Assembly (NCBI GenBank): GCA_021229015.1
Contig: CM037778.1
Coordinates: 19,537,214 to 19,601,213 of the forward strand
Origin: Solen grandis
Lineage: Eukaryota > Mollusca > Bivalvia > Adapedonta > Solenidae
DNA: 64,000 nt
Direction: 5' to 3'
Part shown: one piece after another, positions 37,503 through 48,929 of the stretch
How positions within the stretch are numbered: position 1 is the stretch's first letter
How the letters are laid out: each line of letters begins with the position of its first letter
Notes under the pieces: model-generated
Told to the model about the DNA's origin: nothing
Databases searched by the model: none
What the model saw: the letters and a program-made list of their open reading frames with translations, nothing else
Position numbers and translations under genes: made by a program

Positions 37503-37681
37503 GAAATGTACTAGTTCCATCTTGTCTCTAGCTGTGGATGTGCATAAATAATTGTCAGGTTAGAAATTAGAACTTGTATCGTCATTGGTGAATCCTGTGA
37601 ATTAACGTCTGTTCTGTCTTGATGTGTTGGTAATAATTAATTCAGACAATACAATGTGGCATGACTTTGTAAGTTTCAATA

Positions 37682-37923
37682 TTAACCCTTTCCCTCATAG
37701 AGGACACCATGAAAAGACCTATGCGAACAACATAAAACCAGATCAGCCTGCGAGAAACTCGCAGGCTGATCAGGTTTTATGCTGTTCGCTGCTCCTCAGT
37801 GGTCTGGAAATGAGGATTTTGTAATTAAATTTGGTAAGGTTTAACTGTGGTTTTCTGCAGATCAGGCTTTATGTGATACCTTTTGAGGGTGTTAAAATGA
37901 GTATATATGAGGGAAAGGGTTAA
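37682..37923 (+). mobile_element. piggyBac-like MITE, copy 1
   Basis: 242 bp including the TTAA at each end. The termini are TTAA-CCCTTTCCCTCATA and TATGAGGGAAAGGG-TTAA. It has an internal palindrome gatcagcctgcgag/ctcgcaggctgatc. No coding sequence. TTAA duplication plus CCC-starting inverted ends is the piggyBac signature. Confidence 0.88.
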
Positions 37924-37939
37924 ACCTTAACTTTGATAT

Positions 37940-38335
37940 TTTATGCCCCCACTTTTGAAAAGGGGAATTATAGATTTGACTTTTAATGTCTGTCTGTGTT
38001 GTCCTGCAAATCTATCACAAAATTTTGTATTATACTTCATGTATTACATTCATTCGAATGTTTTCAGGGTTTTGTTTCAAAATTGAGTCATTTTTCATAT
38101 GAGGAAGCCTTCCAGCTGGCTTTCGGTAGGTCGTTGGTTCTACCCAGGTACCTCTGTGTACTTAGGGTCTTCCTCCACCTGTAATTAGCTGGACGTCGCT
38201 ATATGAATGGAATGCTATCAACAGTTAACCCCATTACAACAATACAACAAGATTGAGTCACAGTTATGGCCCCTGACTTACTGAAAATGGTGCAAAGTGG
38301 GGGCATCCATGTCCAGTGGACATATTTCTTGTTAT
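37940..38335 (+). repeat. 'ttatgcccccac' repeat split by a SINE
   Basis: Left part tttatgcccccacttttgaa and right part gtgggggcatccatgtccag, ggacatattt, as in the repeat at 5625-6005. A family-1 SINE is inserted at 38091-38251. Confidence 0.7.
38091..38251 (+). mobile_element. SINE family 1 copy, 5'-truncated, with 9-bp target duplication
   Basis: Begins inside the family-1 body (tttttcatatgaggaagcc) and ends in attacaacaatacaacaa. Flanked by attgagtca at 38082-38090 and 38252-38260. The tRNA head is missing, as after incomplete target-primed reverse transcription. Confidence 0.82.
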
Positions 38336-38562
38336 TGATAGTTTAAATTTTTGGAATATGCTAAGCTCACTAGGGAAGGGAGTGGTGAGTTGTGAGTTTT
38401 TAAGATCAAATCTGACTGTTGAATGTTTGCTGTCTGTCAGCCTATTGTTCATGTTTCACTTTTGACTTCTAAACACTTTACCATACTCTATTTTGAATAA
38501 GTCATTATCAGTCTTGGAAAGGAGTTGAAATGATGTAAGAAACATCACAGTTTGATTATGAG

Positions 38563-38800
38563 CAGTGCCCATGTGGTAAGAGCATCTGCCTCGGAATCAG
38601 GAGGATGTGGGTTCGATCCCAGGCCAAGATATAACAGTCATAAAAAATCGTACTTAAGGGTCCCATGGCACTAATCATATAAAGGTAGTTGCAGGCCTGG
38701 TTGGCCCAGTGTCAGGATAATGTGACAGGGTGTGGTATCATGCCACATGTCTGCAGCATGATACTCCAGTGTGGCAGTGCTATATCTGAACACTGCTCAA
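38563..38800 (+). mobile_element. SINE family 2 copy with tRNA-like head
   Basis: The head has box A (atgtggtaagagcatc) and box B (gggttcgatccc) spacing of a tRNA. The body carries ctggttggcccagtgtcagg, ataatgtgacaggg and catgccacatgtctgc. It is not a tRNA gene, since no acceptor-stem pairing closes after box B. Confidence 0.82.
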
Positions 38801-39332
38801 AGGATCATATCCTGAGAGGTGAGCTATCCAGAGTCTTCATGTGCATGGCCTTAACCTCTGTAGTTCTTTGTATCTTAGCTGACCTTGATGAAGGGGTTTT
38901 CTTAGAGAACCATCTATAAATATGTATCTGTACATTTAAACATTACATGAAGTCAGATGTCAAGGTAACACAGCCAGCCTTAATGAAATGAAGGTACCAG
39001 TACTTATGATGGCAGTTATATACAATAAATGTTTGTTTTTTCAGTTGACCAGGACTAAAACAAAGAACAGGTTATTATAAAACAAGAGTGTTTACTTACA
39101 AACTTTTTGTTAAGGTCATAGGTCTGATCTACACGACTTGAAGAGGTAACTTTCATTGATGAAAAATTGAATCCTACTACCAGCTTGTCATGAGGTCTGA
39201 ATATCAAACTAATATTATGATACTAACATGAAGATATAGGATGGTCTGGTAAATAATGAGAAAACCTCCGATTATACTGATGAGGTCAAATGTCCAGGTC
39301 ACATGAGAAGGTATTTTGTTTTTCTATTGTAG

Positions 39333-39439
39333 CCATGGTAATGGCCGATGTGACGGTGATCACTGAGCTCATGAACGAGGAGGAGAAAAGAATCAAGTCT
39401 TTTCTGGAGACCCTGGGCCAGAAACTGAAGGACAAGAAG
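39333..39439 (+). CDS. USP-A internal exon
   Basis: The acceptor is ttctattgtag and the donor is gtagct at 39440. It is 107 nt, the same length as USP-B exon 3. It encodes the alpha-helical stretch ELMNEEEKRIKSFLETLGQK. Confidence 0.87.
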
Positions 39440-42095
39440 GTAGCTCTTGCCATTATCTGAGTATTGAAACAATTGCAGCTCAATTTTCTGATTAGTGCCT
39501 TAAATTTTATACTTTTGAGTGGATCACTGCGATGTAAAGAAAAAATGTATTTGACAATTTCACAGTGAAATTATAAGAATATGATTTCACACTTTCCAAC
39601 ATGAAATAAAAAGATATTTGTTCGATTCTTGTGGAAGATGCAATATTTTATATTGTCTCATGAACTTTAAAAATAGCATTCTCACGAGTGACAATTATTC
39701 GAGTTTGCTTTATGAAATAAATTGCATCTTATCCACATCGCTGAACAAATTTTCATTTTATGTTGGAAAGAGTGAAATTATATTTTTACGATTTTCACTG
39801 CGAAGTTCTTCACTTCATTAATATTCATGTGCAAAAGCATGACTTTATAAATATTAATTTACTGTGTTAAAAATGGTATATGAAACAATGGGTTTTTCTT
39901 TGCCATGAGATCTGTAAAGAATCTGAGCTACATAATTTAGAGCAAACAAAGGAGACTGATTAGACAGAATTTCCAGGAGTTATCTGTTCTTGGTCAACTG
40001 TGTTTGTCAATTATGGCTTTAAAACAGGATAAGATGTAAAGGGTTAAATCAAGCATGAAAGCATTCCACCCTTTTAATTAGTTTCCTTATGAAAAAGGTC
40101 TCTTTTTTTTAAAAATTAATTTCTTACTATTTGTCAATTTTATAGTGATGTACAGTCTATTCACGATGGAACGAAATGCAATGGAGTGAAATGACGGTGT
40201 AACGCGAAGTAATTGCTAGATCCCGGCAATATTTGTACTTTATTCAATGTAAAAAAGATCCGATGGAACGAATAGGGTGGAACGAAAGATGCACTGGAGC
40301 GAAGTATGTATGTGGTCCGATTTGCTAATTAACTGATTAATGACGTGTTCGAACGAAGTGTCGGTCAGTTTTCACACCTACCCGAGTGACACGTGTCGCT
40401 TGCACGCGTTCGCCATTATAGTGTCTGTTATCCTATTAGCACGCCATCCGTGACGTTGATTGTTGCAAACTGACACGAAGCTTACAAGCGAGTTTGTTTG
40501 TTTGTTACAAAGATTAATGAGTGATTTTATGTCAAAACTTAATAAGCAGCAGTATAAATATTGGTCTCCAGGTCTGACTTGTCATTCCATTCTACTTCAT
40601 GTTAATACGAACATATAAATCTAAGACTACTACAAATACAATTTCATTGAATATCTAATAGCAATATTCTGAGTAATTCAGTGAAGGACCCAGTTTAACT
40701 GGGGGGATAACTGGATAAAATTTTTATTAGATATTTTTTCTGGGAGGATAATAGGGTAGGAATATCATCGTATAAAAATAAAAAATATAGAGAATCAAAT
40801 AATGAAACAACATCACACTAAACATATTACGACACTAAATCTTTACGACAGTACATGGTTTTTCGGCAATACATACTAAAACACGACATAAACAAACGAG
40901 TGAGCACATACATAAAGGGATTCTCAATCGTCAATATAAAAGATGCAATGGAACGAAATATGCGAATGAACGAAATAAATGCGTTTCCCGGGGCTACTTC
41001 GTACCATTGCGAATGGACTGTACGTAAATGTTTAAATGTCATTGTCTTACTTAAGATTTGAATTGTTGCTTTGAGGTTAATTATGGGGTTGGTGAAATTG
41101 GAAACCAAAATGCCAGACTATCTTGAAATGTTAGATTATAGTGACAGGATTTCTCTTATTTGTTTACATAGGTCTTTTCTCAAGGAAGAATTCTTGATTG
41201 TTATTGTGTGAAAAGGACGCCCAAATCATCAGCACTTGTTTCATAGTTACACTTAAGAACTTAACCCTTTCCCTCATAGAGGAAACCGTGAAAAGACCTA
41301 TGCAAACAACATAAAACCAGATCAGTCTGCGAGTAACTCGCAGGCTGATCAGGTTTTATGCTGTTCGCTGCTCCTCAGTGGTCTGGAAATGAGGATTTTG
41401 TAATTAAATTAGGTAAGGTTTGACTGTGGTTTTCTGCAGATCAGGCTTTATGTGGTACCTATTGAGTGCGTCAGAATGAGTCTATATGAGGGAAAGCGTT
41501 AAAGTGGTCTTCCAGTTTCTAAATATGTATGGGAGAAAATATTTACTTTCGCATTGTTCTTTACTGATATTACATGGTAATGTTAAATTCTTAAAACTTG
41601 GATAGACCAGTTCTGTTAATTGCTAAAATTCTGTTAATCAACATAATGATTATTTTATGATTTACATGGTGAAAAACACACTTTATGATATACATGAAAC
41701 TGGATAAAAATACTTGTTTTTATTCCTATCAAGGTTAAATATTAAAGGTATTTATATCATTTATGCTTAAGTATAAATAAGACATCTGTTTTTAATTGTT
41801 GAAGTGTTAACATATCTGTAATTTATTTTCATTGAAATAAAGTTCAAAATATATCAAATGTTTGCAACAGGTTGGCGGGAAAGTGAAGAGTGTTGGAGGC
41901 AATCCAGGGGAGGTAATTGTGCGTGTAGCCAAGGAAGAAAATGCAGGAGTTATTGTTACTGGCACAAGAGGAATGGGAAAGATCCGGCGTACATTCATGG
42001 GCAGCATCAGCGACTATGTCATCCATCATTCGCCAGTCCCAGTCCTGGTGTGTCGACACAAGGATCATCACCACGGTCACGGCCACCATAATTAG
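39333..42095 (+). CDS. universal stress protein gene USP-A (last two coding exons)
   Basis: Exons 39333-39439 and 41871-42095 join in phase 0 into a USP C-terminal part of about 109 residues. The second exon holds the nucleotide-binding motif G-2X-G-9X-G-S (GTRGMGKIRRTFMGS), then SDYVIHHSPVPVLVCRH, the family's last beta strand. After it comes a His-rich tail (DHHHGHGHHN). USP domains bind ATP or AMP and are linked to stress resistance in bacteria and plants; the role in molluscs is less clear. The first exon found starts with a split Pro codon, exactly as exon 3 of USP-B, so two upstream exons must exist. They were not found between 5.4 and 39.3 kb and may lie in the gap at 26.2 kb. The intron contains a Tigger-like relic and two MITEs. 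Confidence 0.9.
39560..39815. mobile_element. palindromic MITE, about 250 bp
   Basis: Long inverted repeats: cagtgaaattat..atttcacactttccaaca at the left and tgttggaaagagtgaaatta..ttttcactgcg at the right. The arms continue inward (gtggaagatgcaat / attgcatcttatccac). The arms diverge by roughly a fifth, so it is old. It lies in the USP-A intron. Confidence 0.72.
40153..41020. mobile_element. Tigger/pogo-like DNA transposon remnant
   Basis: Imperfect terminal inverted repeats of about 24 bp, TA-CAGTCTATTCACGATGGA at the left and the matching TCCATTCGCAATGG.. in reverse at the right. TA dinucleotides flank both ends (40151-40152 and 41021-41022). CAGT ends with TA duplication fit the Tc1/mariner/pogo group. 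No transposase frame is left in the 868 bp. In the USP-A intron. Confidence 0.72.
41261..41502 (+). mobile_element. piggyBac-like MITE, copy 2
   Basis: 242 bp including both TTAA. Same orientation as copy 1, in the USP-A intron about 370 bp before the last exon. Confidence 0.88.
41871..42095 (+). CDS. USP-A last coding exon
   Basis: The acceptor is tttgcaacag; the stop TAG is at 42093-42095. It encodes the G-2X-G-9X-G-S nucleotide-binding loop and the His-rich C-terminus. Candidate polyadenylation signals AATAAA lie at 43812 and 44928, so the 3' UTR may be 1.7-2.8 kb and then includes MITE copy 3. Confidence 0.9.
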   Translation, partial: VGGKVKSVGGNPGEVIVRVAKEENAGVIVTGTRGMGKIRRTFMGSISDYVIHHSPVPVLVCRHKDHHHGHGHHN

Positions 42096-42550
42096 GGCGG
42101 GGCTTGTGGGCGGAGACATTGTGTATATTTACATGCAGTCATGTGCTATCGTGAATCTGGCTAAACAACTGTGAACACACTGAATTATTAAGAGACTGAA
42201 ATGATTTGAAAACTTGTGAGAAAAGCAAATTTATCATTGGTGCAAATAGGCATAATGATTTCTTTTTTTTGCATTGAATAATTGTGTATATGTATTACCT
42301 TTCAATTTTGATTTGAATATGTTACCTTTTAAATTTTGATTTTAGGGCAGAAAATGTATCAAATACCTTTCCCAGTCATTTCAGATTTTGATACAGTTCA
42401 CAGTAATATAATTTAACCAATGTAACTACACATTTTGAAATTGAATGTTTACAAGCATTTCTGGAAGCAGTGCATGTAGTATGTAAGGATGTGTGACCCC
42501 TGTTCCAATTCCAATGGGGTATGAACAAATGGGAAAAAAAGTGTTTCTGC

Positions 42551-42792
42551 TTAACCCTTTCCCTCATAGAGAAAACCATGAAAATACCTATGCGAACAGC
42601 ATAAAACCAGATCAGCCTGCGAGTAACTCGCAGGCTGATCAGGTTTTATGCTGTTCGCTGCTCCTAAGTGGTCTGGAAATGAGTATTTTGTAATTAAATT
42701 TGGTAAGGTTTAACTGTGGTTTTCTGCAGATCAGGCTCTATGTGATACCTATTGAGGGCGTCAAAAGGAATATATATGAGGGAAAGGGTTAA
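42551..42792 (+). mobile_element. piggyBac-like MITE, copy 3
   Basis: 242 bp including both TTAA. It lies about 455 bp after the USP-A stop, probably within the 3' UTR, where its internal palindrome would form a strong RNA hairpin. Confidence 0.88.
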
Positions 42793-43473
42793 CGGTATAT
42801 ATGTTTTAAACAAAAGGTGTGCTTTTTCAGTATTGAAGTTATATAACCAGGATATGAGATTAAGGAATTTTAATTATAAGTATTTACTTTAATGTTTTAC
42901 TTTTTTTTCTTCTATAAATTATGGTATTTGGGTACAAGTATTTTCTCTGGTTTATCTTACATATAGAGTATTTGGTGTTGTGCTTGGTTCCATTCTGTTG
43001 CAGTATTTTAGACTCATTTTGACCATGGTTGTTTAAAGTATTTTAATCAGTGTATGAGTGCCATATACATTTTTTTTACTTCTTATTGATATGTCATGAT
43101 GACATTATAAAAAGTTAATGAATGAAATAAGTGAAAGATTCATGTTATTTTTAACAAATGACTTGTTAATGATATTAAATTTGAAAACGATCTTTACCGT
43201 TGCATCTGCTACATGGTTTTAGTTTATAAAGGCAGCCAATTGTCATGTTCATTATAAAGTGACAAAATTATGAATTAATGAAAAGCACTTACTCATCATA
43301 AATATCATGAAATATCATGATTGTAGAGATGTGTGTTAAAAAAGAAACATAATGTGTTCTGACTGAACTTTTACATCAAATTCTAATTCAAATGCACCTT
43401 TGGTGTTGGACGCCTTTGTACTTGTGGTGCTGTTTCACTAGAGAGGGGAACCAGAGACAGCTCATTACTTGAA

Positions 43474-43680
43474 CCTTATCATGCTAAATTTCTTAATTAT
43501 ACTTGTCCTTTCTTCACTTTGGACAGTACCATTAGTTGTTTATAGGGATGCTTGCTGAAAATCTATTGACTGAATAACGAACAGTGTAGACCAAGGTCGG
43601 ATGTGCAGGCTGATCTTGGTCTTCAGTGGTCGCAAAGGCAGTTGTAAGTGCCCGCGGCATTGTAAGGGTTAAGGTTAAGA
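43474..43680 (+). repeat. interspersed repeat, uninterrupted copy
   Basis: Contains catgctaaatttcttaatt, acttgtcctttcttcacttt, ggacagtaccattagttg and attgactgaataacgaac. The related copy at 29620-31010 is split by hairpin-ended element 2 between ctttc and the gtacc word. Confidence 0.65.
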
Positions 43681-44927
43681 TTGTCAGTGTTACCTCCCTT
43701 GTGTAATTTCTATGTACTTTTATCAAGATGTCACATAATTCTGAGAAAAAATCATGTACAGGATTTTTATGTAAAATAATCTCAGAAAAATCATAAGCTT
43801 TGTCTACAATGAATAAAAATGCAAAGAAAGATTGCTTTAGTATGATTACAAAAATTATAAGAAAAAACTGTTTGTACTTTTCTTTTTCTGTTGCCTTTTC
43901 TAAGCTTCATTTGGTCATTAGTTAGTTAAAAAAAGAAGACCCAGCTGACATGGTGAATTGAAATGTCAAAGAATTGATTTAGAATGTTGTGGCGTTAATT
44001 GAATACTCAGGATTTTGAACTGCTTTTTTTGTGTCGGATAAATATTGTTCATTTATTTCAGATACTTGTTTTATTTGATGTAACATACTCCTTTTCACAA
44101 TTATTTTTATACTTTGCAACCATGTTGCATGTATTAATGTACTTCAAGTACACATTTCCATGCTAAACATTCTTAAATTTCAGTTAGACTCATATTAATG
44201 TTACTAGTCAGATGTTAAAATGCAGATCAAGTTTTTACTGGGTTAACAAAAACATGTTCAGACTTTGCATTTTTTATCAATCATGCTGGTGTTCATATAA
44301 TTAATGGAAGAAGTGACAACTTTTACTAACCTTTAAATTTCTCTGAGAAACTTCTGCTGAAATTTATATGTGGCTCTGTAGAGGCATTCAAAGATATCTT
44401 GACTAGCCACTGCTGGAACACTCTTTTCTGTTGTGTAAAACACAGTATTGGGATTTACAACATATTAGTGGTCCAATTTGTTCAATTTTCTTAAGGTCAT
44501 ATTTGAATCATAGTTGGCATTCCCTGTTTGAGTACATACATTAATCTACATAAACATGTTTTCGTTTATTATGGAGATATTTTAGTTCATAAGTGTACTC
44601 AAATGATTGTTTACTGTATACTGTAGTAATGCATATATACATGTACAAGTAAAAACAAACATGTAATATTTTTTAAATCTTAATAATTTTGTAAGAGAGA
44701 AAGGCCAAAAACTGTCCAAAATTGGATAGTGTGAGGCTTTTCTCATACTTATTTTTTTCCTTTGTTATAATATTTGAAATCACAAAATAAGCATGAAGAA
44801 CTTTGTTTAAGTATAGACAATACCCAAGAAATATGTGGAGCTGGAACCCTGCATGGTTGTCTTATGTGAACACTAGGGACTAGATATTAGATTGATATTG
44901 TATAATATTCATATAACGTGCTGAATT

Positions 44928-44933
44928 AATAAA
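44928..44933 (+). promoter_or_regulatory. candidate polyadenylation signal of USP-A
   Basis: AATAAA about 2.8 kb after the stop. An alternative lies at 43812-43817. The choice cannot be made from sequence. Confidence 0.3.
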
Positions 44934-45301
44934 GTATTACATCAGGAAAATATTTTAAATGAAATGTGTAAATGGGAGAAAAAGTTTATAAATGAACATA
45001 GAGCTTTAGCATTTTGAAACAGTAGTGAAAACAAATGTGCGTACAATCATATGTGTCTACCTTGTACTCTTAGTATATAAACAATAATGTGGTATTTTTA
45101 AGATGGAATGTGTGATGAATTATTTATGTTATTCATTTATATGATTAAAAGTAATCTCAATCAATATTGGATTGTTGTAATTTGATATTCCATCACTACT
45201 AATGGTTTCCATGTTGTACTGATAATTGTTGGATTGATGTGATCATTCTATGATACTTAAATCTACTACTCTATGGTACATACCCTTGAAAAAGTGATTG
45301 A

Positions 45302-45497
45302 CTTGACTTGACTATTTGAGTTTACCATTGCTTCAACCGTATTTCAGTCATATAGCGACATCCAGCTAATTATAGGTGGAGGAAGACCCAGAATGCATGG
45401 AGGCATCCGGGTAGGACCACTGACATACAGCAAGCCAGCTAGAAGGCTTCCTCACATGAAAATCTGAATGACCATGCCGGGATTCGAACCCATGCAG
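45302..45497 (-). mobile_element. SINE family 1 copy with 14-bp target duplication
   Basis: Minus-strand body of family 1, truncated within the tRNA head just before box B would end (gattcgaaccc at about 45481). The exact 14-bp duplication gaaaaagtgattga occurs at 45288-45301 and 45498-45511. It splits the first units of the 32-bp minisatellite. Confidence 0.88.
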
Positions 45498-45519
45498 GAA
45501 AAAGTGATTGAAACACAGC

Positions 45520-46210
45520 ATACTTATGTAAGAGAGATTGTACCTCATTATGCTGCAGTAAAATTGATCATACCATAGGCCATACACAAGTTAAAGTGAT
45601 CATACCATGGTACATACCCTGTTGAAAGTGATCATACCATGGTACATACCCTGTTGAAAGTGATCATACCATAGGAAACACACAGGTTAAAGTGATCATA
45701 CCATGGTACATACACAGGTTAAAGTGATCATACCATGGTACATACACAGGTAAAAGTGATCATACCATGGTACATACACAGATTAAAGTGATCATACCAT
45801 GGTACATACACAGGTTAGTGATCATACCATGGTACATACACAGGTTAAAGTGATCATACCATACGAAATACACAGGTAAAAGTGATCATACCGTGGTACA
45901 TACACAGGTAAAAGTGATCATACCATGGTACATACACAGGTTAAAGTGATCATACCATGGTACATACACAGGTAAAAGTGATCAAACCATGGTACAAAAA
46001 CAGGTAAAAGTGATCATACCATGGTACATAAACAGGTAAAAGTGATCATACCATGGTACATAAACAGGTAAAAGTGATCATACCATGGTACATAAACAGG
46101 TAAAAGTGACCAAACCATGGTATATAAACAGGTAAAAGTGATCATACCATGGTACATAAACAGGTAAAAGTGATCATACCAAGGTACATATCTCATTAAA
46201 AATGATCATA
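45520..46210. repeat. 32-bp minisatellite, about 19-20 units
   Basis: Unit aaagtgatcataccatggta plus catacacaggtt. It contains the small palindromes tgatca and accatggt. Variants with aaacagg cluster at the right end (45980-46170), showing local homogenisation. Diverged units continue to about 46400. Confidence 0.9.
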
Positions 46211-46399
46211 CTATGAAACCTACCTTGTAATGATTATCGTCCACTGGTACATACACCATGTCACGGTATGCAACGGTAAAAGGGATCATACCATGGTATA
46301 TCGTGATAAAAAGTGACTTTATCACGGAAGCATACAGTGGTAAGTAATGATCGTATCACGATATACCTCGGACTTTTTTTCTACATTAGTATCACGCTA

Positions 46400-46970
46400 T
46401 ATTGATTGCTTCACGATCTATGCTGCAGTAAAATGTGTTTTCAGTACGGTTTATTTTGCATGATCAAAATGATGTTCGAAGAAATATAGATTTTAACACT
46501 TTTTCAGAAACATGAGTTTCGATCATGTTATCAATGTGTTGCGCCTGGATATACGAATGCGATTGCATGTCTGGCGAGACTTACATTTTTGCATGATTCA
46601 GTATTTTATATAGCTAAAAGACTGTTTTAAGGTGGGTTATTTTTCGTATTTTTATTATTATTATTATTTAATGTTATTTTTATTTAGATATATTTAATCA
46701 TAATTATTTTTATTTTATTTTTGTTCTGTATACTTTGATACCCCGAGTTATGATATAAACAGTAGACTACCTTAAACTGCACTTTAGCTGTTATAAATTG
46801 AATTACAGGTGCAAGACATTTGTTTCGACTGAATCAATTGATGTCCTAAATTCATAGTATTAAGACACGTCATTTAATTACTATATGTATCAAAATAACG
46901 CATTTGTGAATTCAAACTCAACGATATTAATCAAAACCACCTTAAGTAATGCTCAATTCTACTTCCGACA
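46400..46970. other. intergenic, nothing recognised
   Basis: AT-rich with a (tta)n-like stretch near 46650-46680. No coding motif. Confidence 0.4.
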
Positions 46971-46975
46971 GTTAA

Positions 46976-47275
46976 GTTGTTTGTTGGGTTTAACGTCCCG
47001 CCGTCAGTTTTTGTATATACATGTATGTCACCTGGAGACAGATAAAATGTTGACACACTACATAATTACGCCGCAAACACGTGGCATAATACCATACCCA
47101 ATCGCATTATCTTGACACCGGGCCAACCAATCCTGGAAATACTCTATATATTGAGCAAAAAGCAAGGAGCTACCAGTAGCATTTTTTTAACGACTTTGGT
47201 ATGCTACGGCCGGAGGTCGAACCTACGACCTTCCGCCACCGAGTTGTATGCTCTAACCGCTCGGCCACCGGGGAC
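46976..47275 (-). mobile_element. SINE family 2 copy, full length
   Basis: The minus strand starts with a tRNA-like head (ccgagcggttagagcatac, box B in ggtcgaacctccgg) and runs through the family body to gacgttaaacccaacaaaca. The opposite orientation to the other family-2 copies makes the family boundaries clear. Confidence 0.82.
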
Positions 47276-47289
47276 GGTCTCATCTTGTT

Positions 47290-48419
47290 CTTCCTAAAGT
47301 TAATATCAATCGATCGGGCGTGGGTATACACGATGTATATAAACTTCAGCAGCCTGAGTTAACAGAGTAGACAGCTCCTGGAAGGTCAGCTACATACCAA
47401 GCATGACATTTTCATAAACCGTTAACGTTCAGCAAATTGATCATCGTCGAAAAAATATGGTTATATCACTTCTGTATATACCGTGGGATTTTCAGCTTTC
47501 ATGAATATTAATAAGCTATTTGCTGACCACTGAAATCACGCATATCATTTTGAATACACTTCGTTGAAAAAATGAGTAATTAACTGCGACGCTTATGTGA
47601 GGAGCGTGACGTCACCTCTACAATCTACGTGCATTGTAGAACGATGCTAACTTTCAAAACATCGAACCGTTTCATTGGTTAAATGATCCTTGCTGTCGCC
47701 GCGCTGTCTCTGTACGTTACGGATCCAATGAAATACCTATTTCATAAGACATGAGTACGAAGTTTTGCTAACCAAATGTCTCACGTATTAAGCGAACGTG
47801 GGTTTTCCGACGATGCAAATTGATACTCATTAAATCACCATTCATGAGGTAAAGGGTAAAATAGGGTGGAAATACAACGTTTCGCACACCACGCACAATG
47901 CCACGTTCTTAAAGTTTATGACCAAATCGACATTGGTATTATATTCAATCATCTATAAATAAAGTCTGAAAATGGCACGTTATGTAAGAAACCACAGATG
48001 TTTTGTAACGCACACTCCCACACCACATACACAAGGTTAGGAACATTTCTAGACAATTTTGGATTTTATTCCTTATTTTTCACGTGTATTCAAATAGAAA
48101 ATTATATTCTTAAAATAGAGCTAAAGAAAGAGAAGAAAATGTTTTTTTCAAATGGTGCAGGTCATCGCAAGTCACGTGTGTGGCTAACGTTTAAAACGCA
48201 CTGGATCATTATTAGTTCTAATGTACTCATGCTCTACAACGATAATAAAAAGAGTCTATTGTTGTTTTTTTTGCTTTATTTGTTCTGAAAACGATATTAT
48301 GTTGGCAGCTGTTTAATTAGTATCCAATTGACGTATTGAAATATTCCAATACACAGTTGTCCACTGCTATATGCATCTATCACTGATTAATCTAATTTAA
48401 AGCGAGCAATCTCTGAATT
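47290..48419. other. intergenic, nothing recognised
   Basis: No exon or family recognised. The word tattaagcgaacgtg near 47787 recurs at about 49188, pointing to another low-copy repeat. Confidence 0.4.
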
Positions 48420-48920
48420 CCATCTGGTTATGAATCTTTCACAGTTAACGTCAGCAGGCCAAGGGCAAATTCTACCAACAATTTTTCACGCTTAGTACCT
48501 ACAGTCTTGATCAAGGTACTTCAAAACACGTTCCAAAAAATGATTACTTTGATAACTAACATTTTTAGGGAATGATTCGTGTTATTTTTTTTTCATCTAC
48601 TCTATGAAAGAGTTATCATTCTTGTGCACTGCACTCCTCAATTAGATCTAGTCACCTATGAAATATCAAGTTGAAACCTCAAATGCTCCGAACAAAAATG
48701 TGGGACGGAAGGACGGACGGACGGAGACTATTACAATATCCCTTGCCGCCTTCGGCGGGGGTTTATAACGTATTTCACGCTTAATGTCGGCAGGCAAAGG
48801 TCAAATTCTACCAACAATATTTCACGCTTAGTACCGGTAATACCTACATTCTTGATCAACGTACTTCAAAACACATTCCAAAAAATAATTACCTTGAAAA
48901 CTAACATTTTTTAGGGAATG
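48420..48920 (+). repeat. direct duplication of about 160 bp
   Basis: 48437-48585 and 48785-48930 share caaattctaccaacaat, ttcacgcttagtacc, ttgatcaa.gtacttcaaa and agggaatgattc, at roughly 88-90% identity by eye. Between them is ggacggacggacggagac and a tgccgccttcggcgg hairpin, the end of a common mollusc repeat. Confidence 0.75.
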
Positions 48921-48929
48921 ATTCATGTT

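Noticed and set aside
38563..38640. tRNA gene
   Set aside because: tRNA-like promoter boxes belong to SINE family 2; the acceptor stem does not close.
41858..42174. Alternative open frames over USP-A's last exon
   Set aside because: They are other-frame shadows; only one frame carries the USP motif and fits the splice phase.
46014..46196. Open frame with YHGMITFTCLYTMVW-like repeats on the minus strand
   Set aside because: Translation of the 32-bp minisatellite; repeats every three units only because 96 is a multiple of three.
47998..48288. 96-codon open frame on the plus strand
   Set aside because: No motif, AT-rich composition, no splice context or relatives recognised.
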